Positions 20,341 to 30,893 are shown, counted from the stretch's first letter. The stretch: 45,686 nt of DNA from Methylotenera sp. (GCA_020035195.1 JAIQBT010000058.1:1-45686), one strand, 5' to 3'. Notes: generated by a model not told the origin, from the letters alone. Program-made: numbers and translations.

Positions 20341-21102
20341 CTAGGCTTCCAGCCAAATCAAACTGGCCATGCGGCCGGTCACAGGCTCTCGCCGGTAAGA
20401 GAAAAAGCGCTGCGCATCGGTGTAGCTACAAAAATCTTGGCTAATGCCGGCGCCATACAGGTGTTTAATGCCCAGCGTATTTAACCGCTGCTGGGCAAGC
20501 ACATATAAATTAGCCAGCCATTTATCGGCGTGCGGCTTAAACGCCAAGGCCGCTTGCGCATCACGCTGTATAAATTGCGCCCGCACGTCGTCGCCCACCT
20601 CAAACGCATTGGGCCCTATGGCCGGGCCTAGCCAAGCCAATAATTCACTAGGGGCGACAGGCATCTTGGCCACGGCCGCTTCTACGACCCCGTCACAGAG
20701 GCCACGCCAACCCGCATGCACGGCCGCCACCACCGTGCCGGCTTTATCGCAGAGCAATACCGGCAAGCAGTCGGCCGTCATGCTGACACACACCACATTG
20801 GACATGGTGGTAAACGTTGCATCGGCATCTAGCACACCACATACCTGCGATGCATCCAGCACCGTGGTGCCGTGCACCTGATTTAGCCAAACCGGTTCAC
20901 TGGGCAATACCGATCGCAAGCATTGACGGTTCTCTTGCACGGCTGCCGGCGCATCTTGAACGTGCATGGCCAAGTTAAAACTGCTATAAGGTGGCAAACT
21001 GACGCCGCCTTGCCTGGTGGTTTGCATGGCCCGCACATTGGCCGGCGCTGGCCAATCGGGGCTAATAACAGCTAAATCCAGCAAGGCCTTAGTCTTCGTC
21101 AT
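20341..21102 (-). CDS. pgeF: Peptidoglycan editing factor PgeF (YfiH / multicopper polyphenol oxidase family)
   Basis: FNLAMHVQD...WLNQVHGTTV...TADCLPVLLCD...VAAVHAGWRGLCDGV. Confidence 0.93.
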   Translation of the reverse strand: MTKTKALLDLAVISPDWPAPANVRAMQTTRQGGVSLPPYSSFNLAMHVQDAPAAVQENRQCLRSVLPSEPVWLNQVHGTTVLDASQVCGVLDADATFTTMSNVVCVSMTADCLPVLLCDKAGTVVAAVHAGWRGLCDGVVEAAVAKMPVAPSELLAWLGPAIGPNAFEVGDDVRAQFIQRDAQAALAFKPHADKWLANLYVLAQQRLNTLGIKHLYGAGISQDFCSYTDAQRFFSYRREPVTGRMASLIWLEA

Positions 21103-22210
21103 CTAAGGATAAATCGCCATCCAAGTCGTCGTCATCGAAATCATCGTCGTAATCTTCATCGGCCAAATACGGCTCGGTTTGCAAGCCGCCGAAGTCAAAC
21201 GCTTCATCGTCCTCATCACGCGGGTCTTCATGGCGCATGGCCTCCAGCAACACTTTCATGTCATCGGCCAATTCTATTTGCCATTCAACAAATTCATTGG
21301 TGGCCGGGTGTAACAAGCCCAATTTAATGGCATGCAAAGCTTGCCGCTTGAATTGACTGACGGCATCACGCAGGGTTTGCGTCATGGCCCGTATCGGCAC
21401 GATGCCTCGAAACCCATAGACCGGATCACCGACGATGGGGGCTTTCAAATACTGCATGTGCACACGAATTTGATGGGTACGGCCAGTTTCTAAATTACAA
21501 CGCATATAGGTTTGTACGGAAAAGCGTTCCAGCATTTCATAGCGGGTAATGGCTGGCTTACCGGCCCGATTAATCGCCATCTTAGTGCGTGACCTTGGGT
21601 CCCGACCTATGGGCTGATCTATCATGCCATTGCGCCAAATCTGACCCCAAACGATGGCGCGGTATTCACGTTTGACCGTACGCGCCTGCAATTGCCGCAC
21701 CAAATTGGTTTGTGCGGCTAAGGTCTTGGCCACCACTAATAAACCGCTGGTGTCTTTGTCCAACCTATGCACGATGCCGGCACGCGGTATGTCTTTCAAT
21801 TCAGGCGCATGGTGCAGCAAGGCGTTGAGCAAGGTGCCTGACCAATTGCCGGCTGCCGGGTGCACCACCATGCCAGCAGGTTTGTTGATGACCAGAATGT
21901 GCGGGTCTTCAAAAACAACGTCCAAGGGAATGTTTTCTGCTTGAAATGCTTGCTGCTCAGGCTTGGCTTGCACCTGAACCAACACTGCCTCGCCCCCCCA
22001 AACCTTGGTCTTAGCCGTGCTGCTTAGGCCTGATACCGTGACTAAGCCATCTTTGATCCAAGCTTGCAGCCTGGAGCGAGAATGCTCGGGCAACAAGCGC
22101 TGCAAAGCGACGTCCAAGCGCAAGCCACCTAACTCGTTAGGAATGGTCAGTGCTAGGGCTGGATTGAGGTGGTCTGAATTGCTAAGAGAAGCTTGAGTGG
22201 TGTCTGTCAT
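21089..22210 (-). CDS. rluD: 23S rRNA pseudouridine synthase RluD
   Basis: S4 domain SRSRLQAWIKDGLVTVSG; GIVHRLDKDTSGLLVVAKT; RTHQIRVHM. Start taken at MTDTTQ (22210). Acidic C-terminal tail. Confidence 0.95.
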   Translation of the reverse strand: MTDTTQASLSNSDHLNPALALTIPNELGGLRLDVALQRLLPEHSRSRLQAWIKDGLVTVSGLSSTAKTKVWGGEAVLVQVQAKPEQQAFQAENIPLDVVFEDPHILVINKPAGMVVHPAAGNWSGTLLNALLHHAPELKDIPRAGIVHRLDKDTSGLLVVAKTLAAQTNLVRQLQARTVKREYRAIVWGQIWRNGMIDQPIGRDPRSRTKMAINRAGKPAITRYEMLERFSVQTYMRCNLETGRTHQIRVHMQYLKAPIVGDPVYGFRGIVPIRAMTQTLRDAVSQFKRQALHAIKLGLLHPATNEFVEWQIELADDMKVLLEAMRHEDPRDEDDEAFDFGGLQTEPYLADEDYDDDFDDDDLDGDLSLDDED

Positions 22211-22220
22211 CGGGTATAAT
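22193..22220 (+). promoter_or_regulatory. Predicted sigma70-type promoter for bamD
   Basis: TTGAGT (22193-22198), 16-nt spacer, TATAAT (22215-22220); about 30 nt upstream of bamD ATG (22251). Confidence 0.5.
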
Positions 22221-22250
22221 TGGGCAACATTCTTAAAGGTCGTTTTCAGT

Positions 22251-23054
22251 ATGAAGTATATCTTAGTTTTAATGTTTGCTTGCTTACTCAATGCTTGCGC
22301 CATCTTTGGTGACCCCACCGAACTCGACGACACCAAAGGTTGGACGGCAGAACGCATATACGCCGAAGGTCAAGCAAAAATGTTTGATAAGGACTATGAA
22401 AAAGCCATCAAGTATTTTGGCAAACTGGAATCGCGTTACCCGAATGGCCGCTATGCCACGCAAGCCCAATTGGAAACGGCTTACGCCCACTTCAAAAAAC
22501 AAGACCCCATCCTCTGCGTAGCGGCGGCTGATCGGTTTATCAAACTACACCCCAATCACCCTAACGTTGACTACGCTTACTACCTTAAAGGCTTGGCGGT
22601 GTTCAACGAACGCGGTTTCATCGAAAAAACCACCGAGCAACAAATCAGCGACCGTGACCCCCGTGGTTTACGCGACTCGTTCACCAGTTTTAAAGAATTG
22701 GTGACGCGCTACCCCAACAGCAAGTACACAAAAGATGCCACGCAACGCATGATCTACCTAGCCAATAGCTTATCCGACCACGAACTGCACGTTGCCCGCT
22801 ACTACATGAAACGCCATGCCTACTTGGCAGCGGTTAATCGCTGTAAATACGTGCTGGAGTATTTCCCGCAATCACCGGGCGTTGAACAAGCCTTGGTCAT
22901 CATGATCAGTGCTTACGACTTATTAAGCCTGGATGACCTTAAGAACGACACCTTACGCATTCTTAAAACCAATTACCCGAACAGCGAAATGTTTGGCAAA
23001 AATTTCACCGAAGACGAACGGGTGTGGTGGAAATTCTGGGAAAGTTTGTATTAA
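22251..23054 (+). CDS. bamD: Outer membrane protein assembly factor BamD
   Basis: Lipobox LLNACAIFG; AERIYAEGQAKMFDKDYEKAIKYFGKLESRYPNGRYATQAQLETAYAHFK. Start taken at MKYILVL (22251). Confidence 0.95.
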   Translation: MKYILVLMFACLLNACAIFGDPTELDDTKGWTAERIYAEGQAKMFDKDYEKAIKYFGKLESRYPNGRYATQAQLETAYAHFKKQDPILCVAAADRFIKLHPNHPNVDYAYYLKGLAVFNERGFIEKTTEQQISDRDPRGLRDSFTSFKELVTRYPNSKYTKDATQRMIYLANSLSDHELHVARYYMKRHAYLAAVNRCKYVLEYFPQSPGVEQALVIMISAYDLLSLDDLKNDTLRILKTNYPNSEMFGKNFTEDERVWWKFWESLY

Positions 23055-23089
23055 GCAGCTTTTCATTAACAGCTAGCTTAGCGTTTTTG

Positions 23090-23133
23090 TAGGCCTGCCA
23101 CTTTAGCCATAGCTAGGCTAACTGGCAGGCCTA
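23090..23133. terminator. Putative bidirectional terminator between convergent bamD and der
   Basis: Perfect 11-bp inverted repeat TAGGCCTGCCA (23090-23100) / TGGCAGGCCTA (23123-23133) with nested TAGCC...GGCTA; flanked by GTTTTT and AATTAATTTTAAT. Confidence 0.75.
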
Positions 23134-23144
23134 ATTAATTTTAA

Positions 23145-24599
23145 TCAACGCTTTTTCGCACTGCGGTCTTTATCTTCTACGGCTTTCTTGGCTTTCAATT
23201 CGGCTCGGTGGGCGGTTTTACGTCTACGCATGCTCACGATACCTTCGCCCGGTTTACGCTTATCTTCGTCCTCAGCAAACGGGTTGCTGCCTTGCTTGTA
23301 TTGCACGCGCAGTGGGGTACCCGACAATTGAAAGGTACGGCGGAAAGTTTTTTCTAAGAAGCGGGTGTAGGCATCTTTTACGCCATCCACGTGGTTGCCG
23401 TGTATCACGACTATCGGTGGGTTGCTGCCGCCTTGGTGGGCATAGCGCAATTTAGGGCGTATGCCTTTGCTGATAGGCGGTTGATGTTGCTGCAAGGCGT
23501 CAATCAGCACTCGGGTTAATTGCGGCGTGGCTAATTTAGCAAACGCGGCTTTAAAAGCAATGTCCACGGATTTGAATAACTCTGGCAGGCCTTTTTTACG
23601 CAAGGCAGAAATGTAGTGAAACTCGGCAAAATCCAAGAACATTAATTTTCTATCGATTTCACGCTTAACCCAATCGCGCTCTTCTTCTTTCAAGCCGTCC
23701 CATTTATTAATGGCGACCACCAGTGCTCGACCCGCATCCAATATGTAGGCGGCTACGTGGGCATCTTGTTCGGTGATGCCTTCTTGCGCATCAACCACCA
23801 AAATCACCACGTTGGCCTCTTCTATCGACTGTATGGTTTTGATGACAGAGAATTTTTCTATGGCCTCCAACACACGACCACGCTTACGCACGCCCGCGGT
23901 GTCAATCAGCGTGTAGTGTTTGCCGTTCTTTTCCAAATCTATGGAAATCGAATCACGCGTAGTGCCAGGTTCATCAAAGGCAATCACGCGGTCTTCCCCG
24001 AGCAAGGCATTGACCAAGGTCGACTTGCCAACATTAGGCCGGCCTACTATGGCCACCTTAGGTATTCTGTCGTCGTTTTGATCAAGCTCAGGCTCGTCCT
24101 CTTGCACATGGAAGCTCTCTAGGGCTAAATCAATGATGTCTTTGACACCTTCGCCATGTGCAGATGAAATAGACAGCGGATCACCCAAGCCCAGTTCATG
24201 GAATTCGGCACTGACCACGGCTTTGTTCATGCCTTCGGTTTTATTTACTGCCAGCAACACTGGGCACTTACAACGGCGCAAGCGATTAGCGATCTCCATG
24301 TCTTGCGGCGTGGCCCCTTGACGGCCGTCCACGATAAACATGATGACATCAGCCTCATCTATGGCCAGCAAGGTTTGCACGGCCATAGCTTTAAGAATGC
24401 CACTGTCGGTATTGGGTTCAAACCCACCGGTGTCCACCACCAAATAAGGCTGACTGGCGCCCACGCCGCGGCCATAATGCCGGTCCCGAGTTAGGCCAGG
24501 CAAGTCTGCGACTAAGGCGTCACGGCTTTTGGTTAGGCGATTGAATAAGGTGGATTTGCCGACATTAGGCCGGCCAACCAAAACTAAGGTAGGTAACAT
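23145..24599 (-). CDS. der: Ribosome biogenesis GTPase Der (EngA)
   Basis: Two G domains: [24 protein letters not shown] and [24 protein letters not shown]. Confidence 0.98.
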   Translation of the reverse strand: MLPTLVLVGRPNVGKSTLFNRLTKSRDALVADLPGLTRDRHYGRGVGASQPYLVVDTGGFEPNTDSGILKAMAVQTLLAIDEADVIMFIVDGRQGATPQDMEIANRLRRCKCPVLLAVNKTEGMNKAVVSAEFHELGLGDPLSISSAHGEGVKDIIDLALESFHVQEDEPELDQNDDRIPKVAIVGRPNVGKSTLVNALLGEDRVIAFDEPGTTRDSISIDLEKNGKHYTLIDTAGVRKRGRVLEAIEKFSVIKTIQSIEEANVVILVVDAQEGITEQDAHVAAYILDAGRALVVAINKWDGLKEEERDWVKREIDRKLMFLDFAEFHYISALRKKGLPELFKSVDIAFKAAFAKLATPQLTRVLIDALQQHQPPISKGIRPKLRYAHQGGSNPPIVVIHGNHVDGVKDAYTRFLEKTFRRTFQLSGTPLRVQYKQGSNPFAEDEDKRKPGEGIVSMRRRKTAHRAELKAKKAVEDKDRSAKKR

Positions 24600-24656
24600 G
24601 CATTTCTTCTATGTGTGTGCTGTAAGGTCAAGCTGGCAGAGCGATCTGTCGGCTGA

Positions 24657-25841
24657 TTATTTAACTTGTATGGCATACAGTCCGCCATCACGGGCTTGCA
24701 CAACCAGGCTATTGCTGTTGAGTAAGGCCATTCTTGGCATGACGGCACTGCTGCCAATTTGTATTCTAGAGGCCATCACCCCGTCATCTCGGCTTAGAAA
24801 ATGTACGTAACCTTCCAAATCACCGACGGCCAGCAAGCTGCCCATGGTCAAAGGTACGGACAATTTACGGTTTTTTAGTACGGCTTGACGCCAAAAAGAC
24901 TTACCGGTGGTGTAATCCAGGGCATACACCGCACCAGCAGCATGAGCTAGGTATATACGCCCGTCTTCCATGCTTAAACCAGTTAAGCTGGATATGTCTC
25001 TGTTCCAAACGATGCGGCCGCTCATGCGATCCACCGCGGCTATTTTGCCTTGGTAGGCCACTGCGTAAACCAAGGGGCCTTCAACCACTGGCGAGCTAGT
25101 GATGTCAGCGATGCGCTCTATCTCAGTCACGCCTTTAGGTTGAGCCACCGACGCTTCCCACAACATCTTGCCGTTATCTGCTCGAAGTGCGACCAACTTG
25201 CCCCCGCCAAAACCAGCGTAAACAGCGCCACCGTCTACCACCACCCCAACCGAACTGCGCAGGGTCAGTGCAGGCCCCGTGCGGTCATACACCCATTTGC
25301 GTGTGCCGTCATTGGCATTCAAGCCGTAGATATGATTATCGCCGCTGCGAGCGATGACCAAGCCATCAAAATACTTAGGTGCACTTAAGACCTCACTGCT
25401 TAACTTGGCTTTCCATAAAAACTTACCCGCGATGTCGTAGGCATAAACCAAGCCTTTTTGCGTGCCTACCAGCACAAGGCTGCCGCCAACGCCCACACCG
25501 CCAGACAAGACTTCGCCGGCATTCACACGCCATTCTTGCTTGCCACTGACGGCATCCAATTTGACGATTTCGCCATTGCTACTGGCCGCATAGACAAAGC
25601 CAGCATCCACCACAGGCACAAAATCAAAGTCTTGCGCGGGGCCTAACTTAGCTTGCCATAACAGCTTGCTGGCATAAATCTCTTTGAAATCCACCAAAGG
25701 GTCCGGCGCATCGGCTGGCACACGACCGAACAAGGTGTCAGTCAAATTATCTTTGACATCGCCTATCACACTGCAAGCGCTGAGCAAGAGCAAGCTAAGC
25801 GCCAATAGGCAGGTGGTTTTTTTTGATAATGGTGAGAACAA
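24657..25841 (-). CDS. bamB: Outer membrane protein assembly factor BamB
   Basis: Lipobox LLLSACSVIGD; PQQ-like beta-propeller repeats (GSLVLVGTQKGLVYAYDIAGKFLWKAKL); adjacent to der and yfgM. Confidence 0.95.
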   Translation of the reverse strand: MFSPLSKKTTCLLALSLLLLSACSVIGDVKDNLTDTLFGRVPADAPDPLVDFKEIYASKLLWQAKLGPAQDFDFVPVVDAGFVYAASSNGEIVKLDAVSGKQEWRVNAGEVLSGGVGVGGSLVLVGTQKGLVYAYDIAGKFLWKAKLSSEVLSAPKYFDGLVIARSGDNHIYGLNANDGTRKWVYDRTGPALTLRSSVGVVVDGGAVYAGFGGGKLVALRADNGKMLWEASVAQPKGVTEIERIADITSSPVVEGPLVYAVAYQGKIAAVDRMSGRIVWNRDISSLTGLSMEDGRIYLAHAAGAVYALDYTTGKSFWRQAVLKNRKLSVPLTMGSLLAVGDLEGYVHFLSRDDGVMASRIQIGSSAVMPRMALLNSNSLVVQARDGGLYAIQVK

Positions 25842-25884
25842 GGCAGTACCCCAGCTTTTTTATTTAATATGTCCGTGGCTTAAT

Positions 25885-26508
25885 TTAAGCCACGGATTCC
25901 AGTTTCTTTTGCGTCAAGGCACGCATTTTTCCAGCAGGGTCTAATTTATCCAGCGCCTCTTGGTAGGCCGCTTTGGCTTCTGCATTCTTACCTAAGCCAG
26001 CCAATACATCGCCTTTTAAATCAGCAAACAAGCCATCAAAACCGGCATCATGGGAGGTGTTAAGCAAGTCTAGTGCTGCCTTTAAATCTTTCTCCTCTAC
26101 TAAGATGCTGGCTAACTGCAAGGTGGCCAAGGCAGCAACACTGGTTTCACTGGCATGCTTGGCCGCCCATTCCAACTGCGCCTTCGCACTTTTTACCTGC
26201 TTAGCTTGGTAATTGGCTTTGGCTGCCAACAATGCAGCACGACCGGCGTACGGTGTGCCACTGTAATCGTCCATCAATGTAGCCGATTTCGCTTGTATGG
26301 TTGTGAGGTCTTTTTGATCGCTCACCACCAATTCCTGGTACAGACTAGACCCAGCCAAAGACTGTTTGTTTTGGTAGTAATGCCATGCTTGATAAGTCAC
26401 GTAAGCCACTAGCAGCGCTAAAAATGCGCGACTAATCAGCTTGCCGTGTTGCTTCCACCAGGCTTTAAATTCGTCTAATTGTTCTTGCTCTTCTAAATCG
26501 TATGCCAT
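25885..26508 (-). CDS. YfgM-like tetratricopeptide membrane protein
   Basis: MAYDLEEQEQLDEFKAWWKQHGKLI then TM helix and TPR-like repeats; next to bamB. Confidence 0.9.
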   Translation of the reverse strand: MAYDLEEQEQLDEFKAWWKQHGKLISRAFLALLVAYVTYQAWHYYQNKQSLAGSSLYQELVVSDQKDLTTIQAKSATLMDDYSGTPYAGRAALLAAKANYQAKQVKSAKAQLEWAAKHASETSVAALATLQLASILVEEKDLKAALDLLNTSHDAGFDGLFADLKGDVLAGLGKNAEAKAAYQEALDKLDPAGKMRALTQKKLESVA

Positions 26509-26561
26509 GCTTTTTTCCTAAACTAATTTAATCTAATTTTAATCAATCCCTTAACCCGCCA

Positions 26562-27365
26562 TCAACCGCTTTGCGCCTTTTTTCCAGGTATGGCCGCCAA
26601 CAAACTCTGCGTGTATGGGTGTTGAGGCTGTTGGTACACCGCCTCAACCGATCCTTGCTCGACCACCTTACCTTGGTGCATCACCACCATGTCGTCGGCA
26701 ATATGGCGTACCACACGCAAATCATGGCTGATGAATAAGTAACTTAAGGCCATTTCCGCTTGCAACTCTTTTAACAGCAACAGTATTTGCGCTTGTATGG
26801 AGACGTCCAAGGCAGACACCGGTTCATCACACACCACTACTTTGGGCGCCAGCACCAAAGCACGGGCTATGCCTATGCGCTGACGCTGCCCACCGGAAAA
26901 TTCGTGCGGGTATTTTTGCATGTCGGACTCGCTTAAACCAACGCGCTTTAACATGGCGATGACTTTTGCTTGCTGCTCGGCAGCACTGCCTAAACCATGG
27001 ATTAACAAGCCTTCGCCGACTATCTCGCCAACCCGCATGCGTGGATTTAAGGAAGCAAAGGGGTCTTGAAAGACCATTTGCAGATTTTTACGCACCTGCC
27101 TCAGCGCAGCGCCGTCTAACTTAGCCAAATCTTGACCCGCGAATAACACCTCGCCGCTGTCTAAGGCTTGCAATTGTAACAGACAACGGGCCAAGGTGGA
27201 TTTGCCACTGCCAGACTCGCCCACCACGGCCAAGGTTTTACCCGCTTTTAATGCTATGCTGACATCATCCAAGGCCTTAACCAAGCGCGTGCCAAAGCCG
27301 AATTTTCCACTGCGTTGCGTGTAGGTTTTAACCAGGTGATTGGCTTGCAGCAGGATGTCGCTCAC
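26562..27365 (-). CDS. Oligopeptide/dipeptide-type ABC transporter ATP-binding protein (DppF/OppF-like)
   Basis: VVGESGSGKSTLARCLLQL...FQDPFASLNPRMRVGEIV...EFSGGQRQRIGIARAL. Confidence 0.92.
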   Translation of the reverse strand: MSDILLQANHLVKTYTQRSGKFGFGTRLVKALDDVSIALKAGKTLAVVGESGSGKSTLARCLLQLQALDSGEVLFAGQDLAKLDGAALRQVRKNLQMVFQDPFASLNPRMRVGEIVGEGLLIHGLGSAAEQQAKVIAMLKRVGLSESDMQKYPHEFSGGQRQRIGIARALVLAPKVVVCDEPVSALDVSIQAQILLLLKELQAEMALSYLFISHDLRVVRHIADDMVVMHQGKVVEQGSVEAVYQQPQHPYTQSLLAAIPGKKAQSG

Positions 27366-28261
27366 GATGGCACCTTTCTTTGCGCCTGCACTTGTGTTTG
27401 GCTTTCTGCCAACCAGGCGTAATCAATCGGCTTTAATGGTTTTTTGCCTTCGGCATCCGGCACACAGGCAAGCAAGGCTTTGGTGTATGGGTGTTGCGGA
27501 TGCTGCAAGACTTGTTGTTTGCTGCCCGCTTCCACTATTTCGCCGCGAAACATTACCACCACTTGATCGGCGATATCCGCCACTACGCCAAAATCGTGGG
27601 TAATAAATAACATGCCCATGTTCATGCGCGTTTTAAGCTCATCTAGCAGGGTCAGAATTTGCGCCTGCACTGTCACGTCTAAAGCCGTGGTCGGCTCATC
27701 CGCAATCAGCAAACATGGTTCACACGCAATGCTCATGGCTATCATAACTCGCTGCCGCTGACCACCGGACAATTCGTCTGGGTAGCTATTCGCTCTGTTT
27801 TCAGGGATGCCTACCATGCTGAGTAAGCTGGCAATTTTAGTTTGCAAGGCCTCGCCCTTAAGGCCTAAATGGGTGGTCAGACTTTCACCAATTTGATAGC
27901 CCACGGTTAACACTGGATTAAGCGAGGTCATGGGCTCCTGAAAAATCATAGCAATTTTGGCGCCACGAATTTTGCGCAGAGCGGCCTGATCCAGCTTGCT
28001 TAAATCTTGCTCGCCAGAATGGCCGTCGTTAAACAGCACTTGGCCGCTGGTCAAACAAAGTTGCTTGGACAACAAGCCCATGATGGACAAGGCCGTCAGG
28101 CTTTTGCCGCTGCCTGATTCACCCACCACACATGTGGTTTCACCCGGCGCTATGCTAAAGCTTACCTGCTTTACCAATAAACGCGCTGGGGTGTTTTTAG
28201 GGGCGATGCTTATGCCCTGTAGCTGCAATAATGGCGCCACTTTATTCATAGTAAGGCCCAA
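27362..28261 (-). CDS. Oligopeptide/dipeptide-type ABC transporter ATP-binding protein (DppD/OppD-like)
   Basis: VVGESGSGKSLTALSIMGLL...FQEPMTSLNPVLTVGYQIGE...ELSGGQRQRVMIAMSIACEPCLLIADEPTTALD; 4-nt overlap with downstream ATPase. Confidence 0.92.
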   Translation of the reverse strand: MGLTMNKVAPLLQLQGISIAPKNTPARLLVKQVSFSIAPGETTCVVGESGSGKSLTALSIMGLLSKQLCLTSGQVLFNDGHSGEQDLSKLDQAALRKIRGAKIAMIFQEPMTSLNPVLTVGYQIGESLTTHLGLKGEALQTKIASLLSMVGIPENRANSYPDELSGGQRQRVMIAMSIACEPCLLIADEPTTALDVTVQAQILTLLDELKTRMNMGMLFITHDFGVVADIADQVVVMFRGEIVEAGSKQQVLQHPQHPYTKALLACVPDAEGKKPLKPIDYAWLAESQTQVQAQRKVPS

Positions 28262-28263
28262 TA

Positions 28264-29565
28264 TTAAGCCGCATGTTGATGGGCTTGCAGGTAAGCAACA
28301 GCCGCTTCTAGACTTAACTGTTGCTGCTCGCCTGGCACCGATGCCAGCATGGGTTTTAACGTTATTTGCTGCGTAGCCACTTCGTCATCCCCTAAAATAA
28401 GCGCAAAGCGCGCTTGGCTTCTATCGGCTTTTTTCATTTGCGATTTAAAGCTGCCACCACCGGCGTGCAAAATAACCTGCAAACCAGCTTGACGTAAGCT
28501 TTCCGCTAGACCGAACGCCGCTTGCTCGGCCAACTCGCCTAGGTTCACTAAATACACGTCCGGTGCATCGTCCACCACTGTGCCGTACTCTTGCATTAAT
28601 AAAAATACCCGTTCCAGGCCTATGCCAAAACCACAGGCTGGCGTCGCTTCGCCGCCCAATCGCTCAACCAAACTGTCGTAGCGACCGCCGCCGGCTATGG
28701 TGCCTTGCGCGCCCAACTTGGTCGTCACCCATTCAAACACGGTGCGGTTGTAGTAATCCAAGCCCCGCACCAAACGCGCATTGATGGTGAAGTCCACACC
28801 GGCTTCCCTTAACAATGCACACAGACCATCAAAATGCGCGCGGGTTGCATCGCCCAAGCAATCAATTAATTTGGGCGCCGCTTCACACAAGGCTTGCATG
28901 CTTGGGTTTTTGCTGTCCAGGATACGCAATGGGTTGCTGTGCAAGCGGCGTTTTGCATCCTCGTCCAATGCATCGGCGTGTTGCTCAAAATAAGCAACCA
29001 GCACGTCGCGGTAAGCCGCGCGCTCGTGCGCATCGCCTATGCTGTTGATTTGCAGAGCCGCATCACTGATACCCAGTTCGCGCCACAATCTAGCTAGCAA
29101 TACAATTTGTTCGGCGTCCACCTGCGGGTTATCAAAGCCAAAGGCTTCCACCCCAATCTGATGGAATTGGCGTTGCCGGCCTTTTTGCACGTTCTCATGC
29201 CTAAACATGGCGCCGCTGTACCACAAGCGCACAGGCCCGTTGTAGGTGAGGTTGCTTTCTATTACCGCACGCACACAACCGGCCGTGCCTTCTGGGCGCA
29301 AAGTTAATTTATCGCCGTTCAAGGCATCTTGCCAAGCGTACATTTCTTTTTCAACGATGTCGGTGTGTTCGCCGACCGAGCGCACAAACAAGTCGGTGCT
29401 CTCGACCAAGGGCATGCGTATATTTTTGTAGCCGTATTGCGCTAATACCCGGCGGGCGGTGTCTTCCAATTTAAACCAGAGCGGCGTGTGCTCGGGCAAA
29501 ATATCGTAAAAACCTTTGATGCTTTGAAATTTACTGGGCTTAGTTTTACTTGTGTTGTCTGACAT
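28264..29565 (-). CDS. hisS: Histidyl-tRNA synthetase
   Basis: FQSIKGFYDILPEHTPLWFKLE...RPEGTAGCVRA...GLDYYNRTVFEW...GGRYDSLV. Confidence 0.97.
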   Translation of the reverse strand: MSDNTSKTKPSKFQSIKGFYDILPEHTPLWFKLEDTARRVLAQYGYKNIRMPLVESTDLFVRSVGEHTDIVEKEMYAWQDALNGDKLTLRPEGTAGCVRAVIESNLTYNGPVRLWYSGAMFRHENVQKGRQRQFHQIGVEAFGFDNPQVDAEQIVLLARLWRELGISDAALQINSIGDAHERAAYRDVLVAYFEQHADALDEDAKRRLHSNPLRILDSKNPSMQALCEAAPKLIDCLGDATRAHFDGLCALLREAGVDFTINARLVRGLDYYNRTVFEWVTTKLGAQGTIAGGGRYDSLVERLGGEATPACGFGIGLERVFLLMQEYGTVVDDAPDVYLVNLGELAEQAAFGLAESLRQAGLQVILHAGGGSFKSQMKKADRSQARFALILGDDEVATQQITLKPMLASVPGEQQQLSLEAAVAYLQAHQHAA

Positions 29566-29567
29566 GC

Positions 29568-30893
29568 TTAGATGGCTTTAATGACTATGGTTTTTTGGCT
29601 GTGCTTGTTGGCAGCAGACTGATGTAATTTTCCGCCAAGGGCGTAATGCGTTTGCACGTAATCTTCGACGATGGCTTGGAATTCTTCTGCGATGCGCTCG
29701 CCTTTCAGGGTCACTGTTTTTTCCCCGTCAACAAACACTGGTGCCACCGGTGTCTCGCCAGTGCCGGGCAAGCTAATGCCTATGTTGGCTAATTTAGATT
29801 CGCCCGGGCCGTTGACCACACAGCCCATGACAGCCACACTTAAATTCTCCACGCCGGCATAACGGCCGCGCCAAACAGGCATTTGCTGCCTTAAATAGGC
29901 TTGGATTTGCATGGCCAATTCTTGGAAATAGGTCGACGTGGTGCGGCCGCAGCCTGGGCAAGCCGTGACCAATGGGGTGAACGACCGTATGCCCATAGTT
30001 TGCAATATCTCTTGCGCCACGATCACTTCTTTTGTGCGCGACTCTTTGGGTTCTGGCGTGAGGGACACACGTATGGTGTTACCTATGCCGCGCTGCAACA
30101 ACAAGGCCAATGCGGCTGTCGAAGCAACGATGCCTTTTGAGCCCATGCCGGCCTCGGTCAAACCCAAATGCAAGGGGTAATCGCAACGCCCCGCCAAGTC
30201 GGTGTAGACCGTGACCAAATCTTGCACATTGCTCACCTTGCAAGAAATGATAATTTGATTCGGCGATAAACCCAGGGCCACGGCTTGTTCTGCACTTTCA
30301 ATGGCGGACTGAATTAAGGCCTCACGCATGAGCGCATCGGCGGCCAGTGGGTTGGCTAACTTAGCGTTATCGTCCATCATTTGCGCCATCTTCACTTGAT
30401 CCAAACTACCCCAATTCACCCCTATGCGCACGGCTTTTTTGTAGGTGACGGCGGCTTCTATCATGGCGGCAAACTGCTCATCGCGCTTAGAGCCTTTACC
30501 CACATTGCCTGGATTGATGCGGTATTTAGCAAGCGCCATGGCACAGCCTGGGTATTGCGCTAATAATTTATGGCCGTTGTAGTGAAAATCACCGACCAAG
30601 GGCACATTGCAGCCTAAGGCATCCAAGCCTTGGCGTATATTAGCGACTTGCGCTGCTGCTTCAGGCGAGTTCACGGTAATGCGCACCACCTCGCTACCGG
30701 CTTGCCACAGCTCAAACACTTGCGCTATGGTCGCCTTAGCATCCGCGGTATCGGTATTGGTCATGCTTTGCACCACCACCGGGCTGGCTAGTGTTCCGGC
30801 CAAACCACCGCCTACGGGCACGTGGGCTATCATCACCTGCAAGGTGGGGCGTGGGGCATGCAATTGCGATAAATTCATCTTGGATACCGTCAC
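29568..30893 (-). CDS. ispG: 4-hydroxy-3-methylbut-2-en-1-yl diphosphate synthase IspG
   Basis: [20 protein letters not shown]...[16 protein letters not shown]...[25 protein letters not shown]. Confidence 0.97.
   Translation of the reverse strand: MTVSKMNLSQLHAPRPTLQVMIAHVPVGGGLAGTLASPVVVQSMTNTDTADAKATIAQVFELWQAGSEVVRITVNSPEAAAQVANIRQGLDALGCNVPLVGDFHYNGHKLLAQYPGCAMALAKYRINPGNVGKGSKRDEQFAAMIEAAVTYKKAVRIGVNWGSLDQVKMAQMMDDNAKLANPLAADALMREALIQSAIESAEQAVALGLSPNQIIISCKVSNVQDLVTVYTDLAGRCDYPLHLGLTEAGMGSKGIVASTAALALLLQRGIGNTIRVSLTPEPKESRTKEVIVAQEILQTMGIRSFTPLVTACPGCGRTTSTYFQELAMQIQAYLRQQMPVWRGRYAGVENLSVAVMGCVVNGPGESKLANIGISLPGTGETPVAPVFVDGEKTVTLKGERIAEEFQAIVEDYVQTHYALGGKLHQSAANKHSQKTIVIKAI

Noticed and set aside
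23757-24494. Plus-strand ORFs antisense to der (121, 62 and 98 aa)
   Set aside because: Composition mirrors the der coding strand; no domains.
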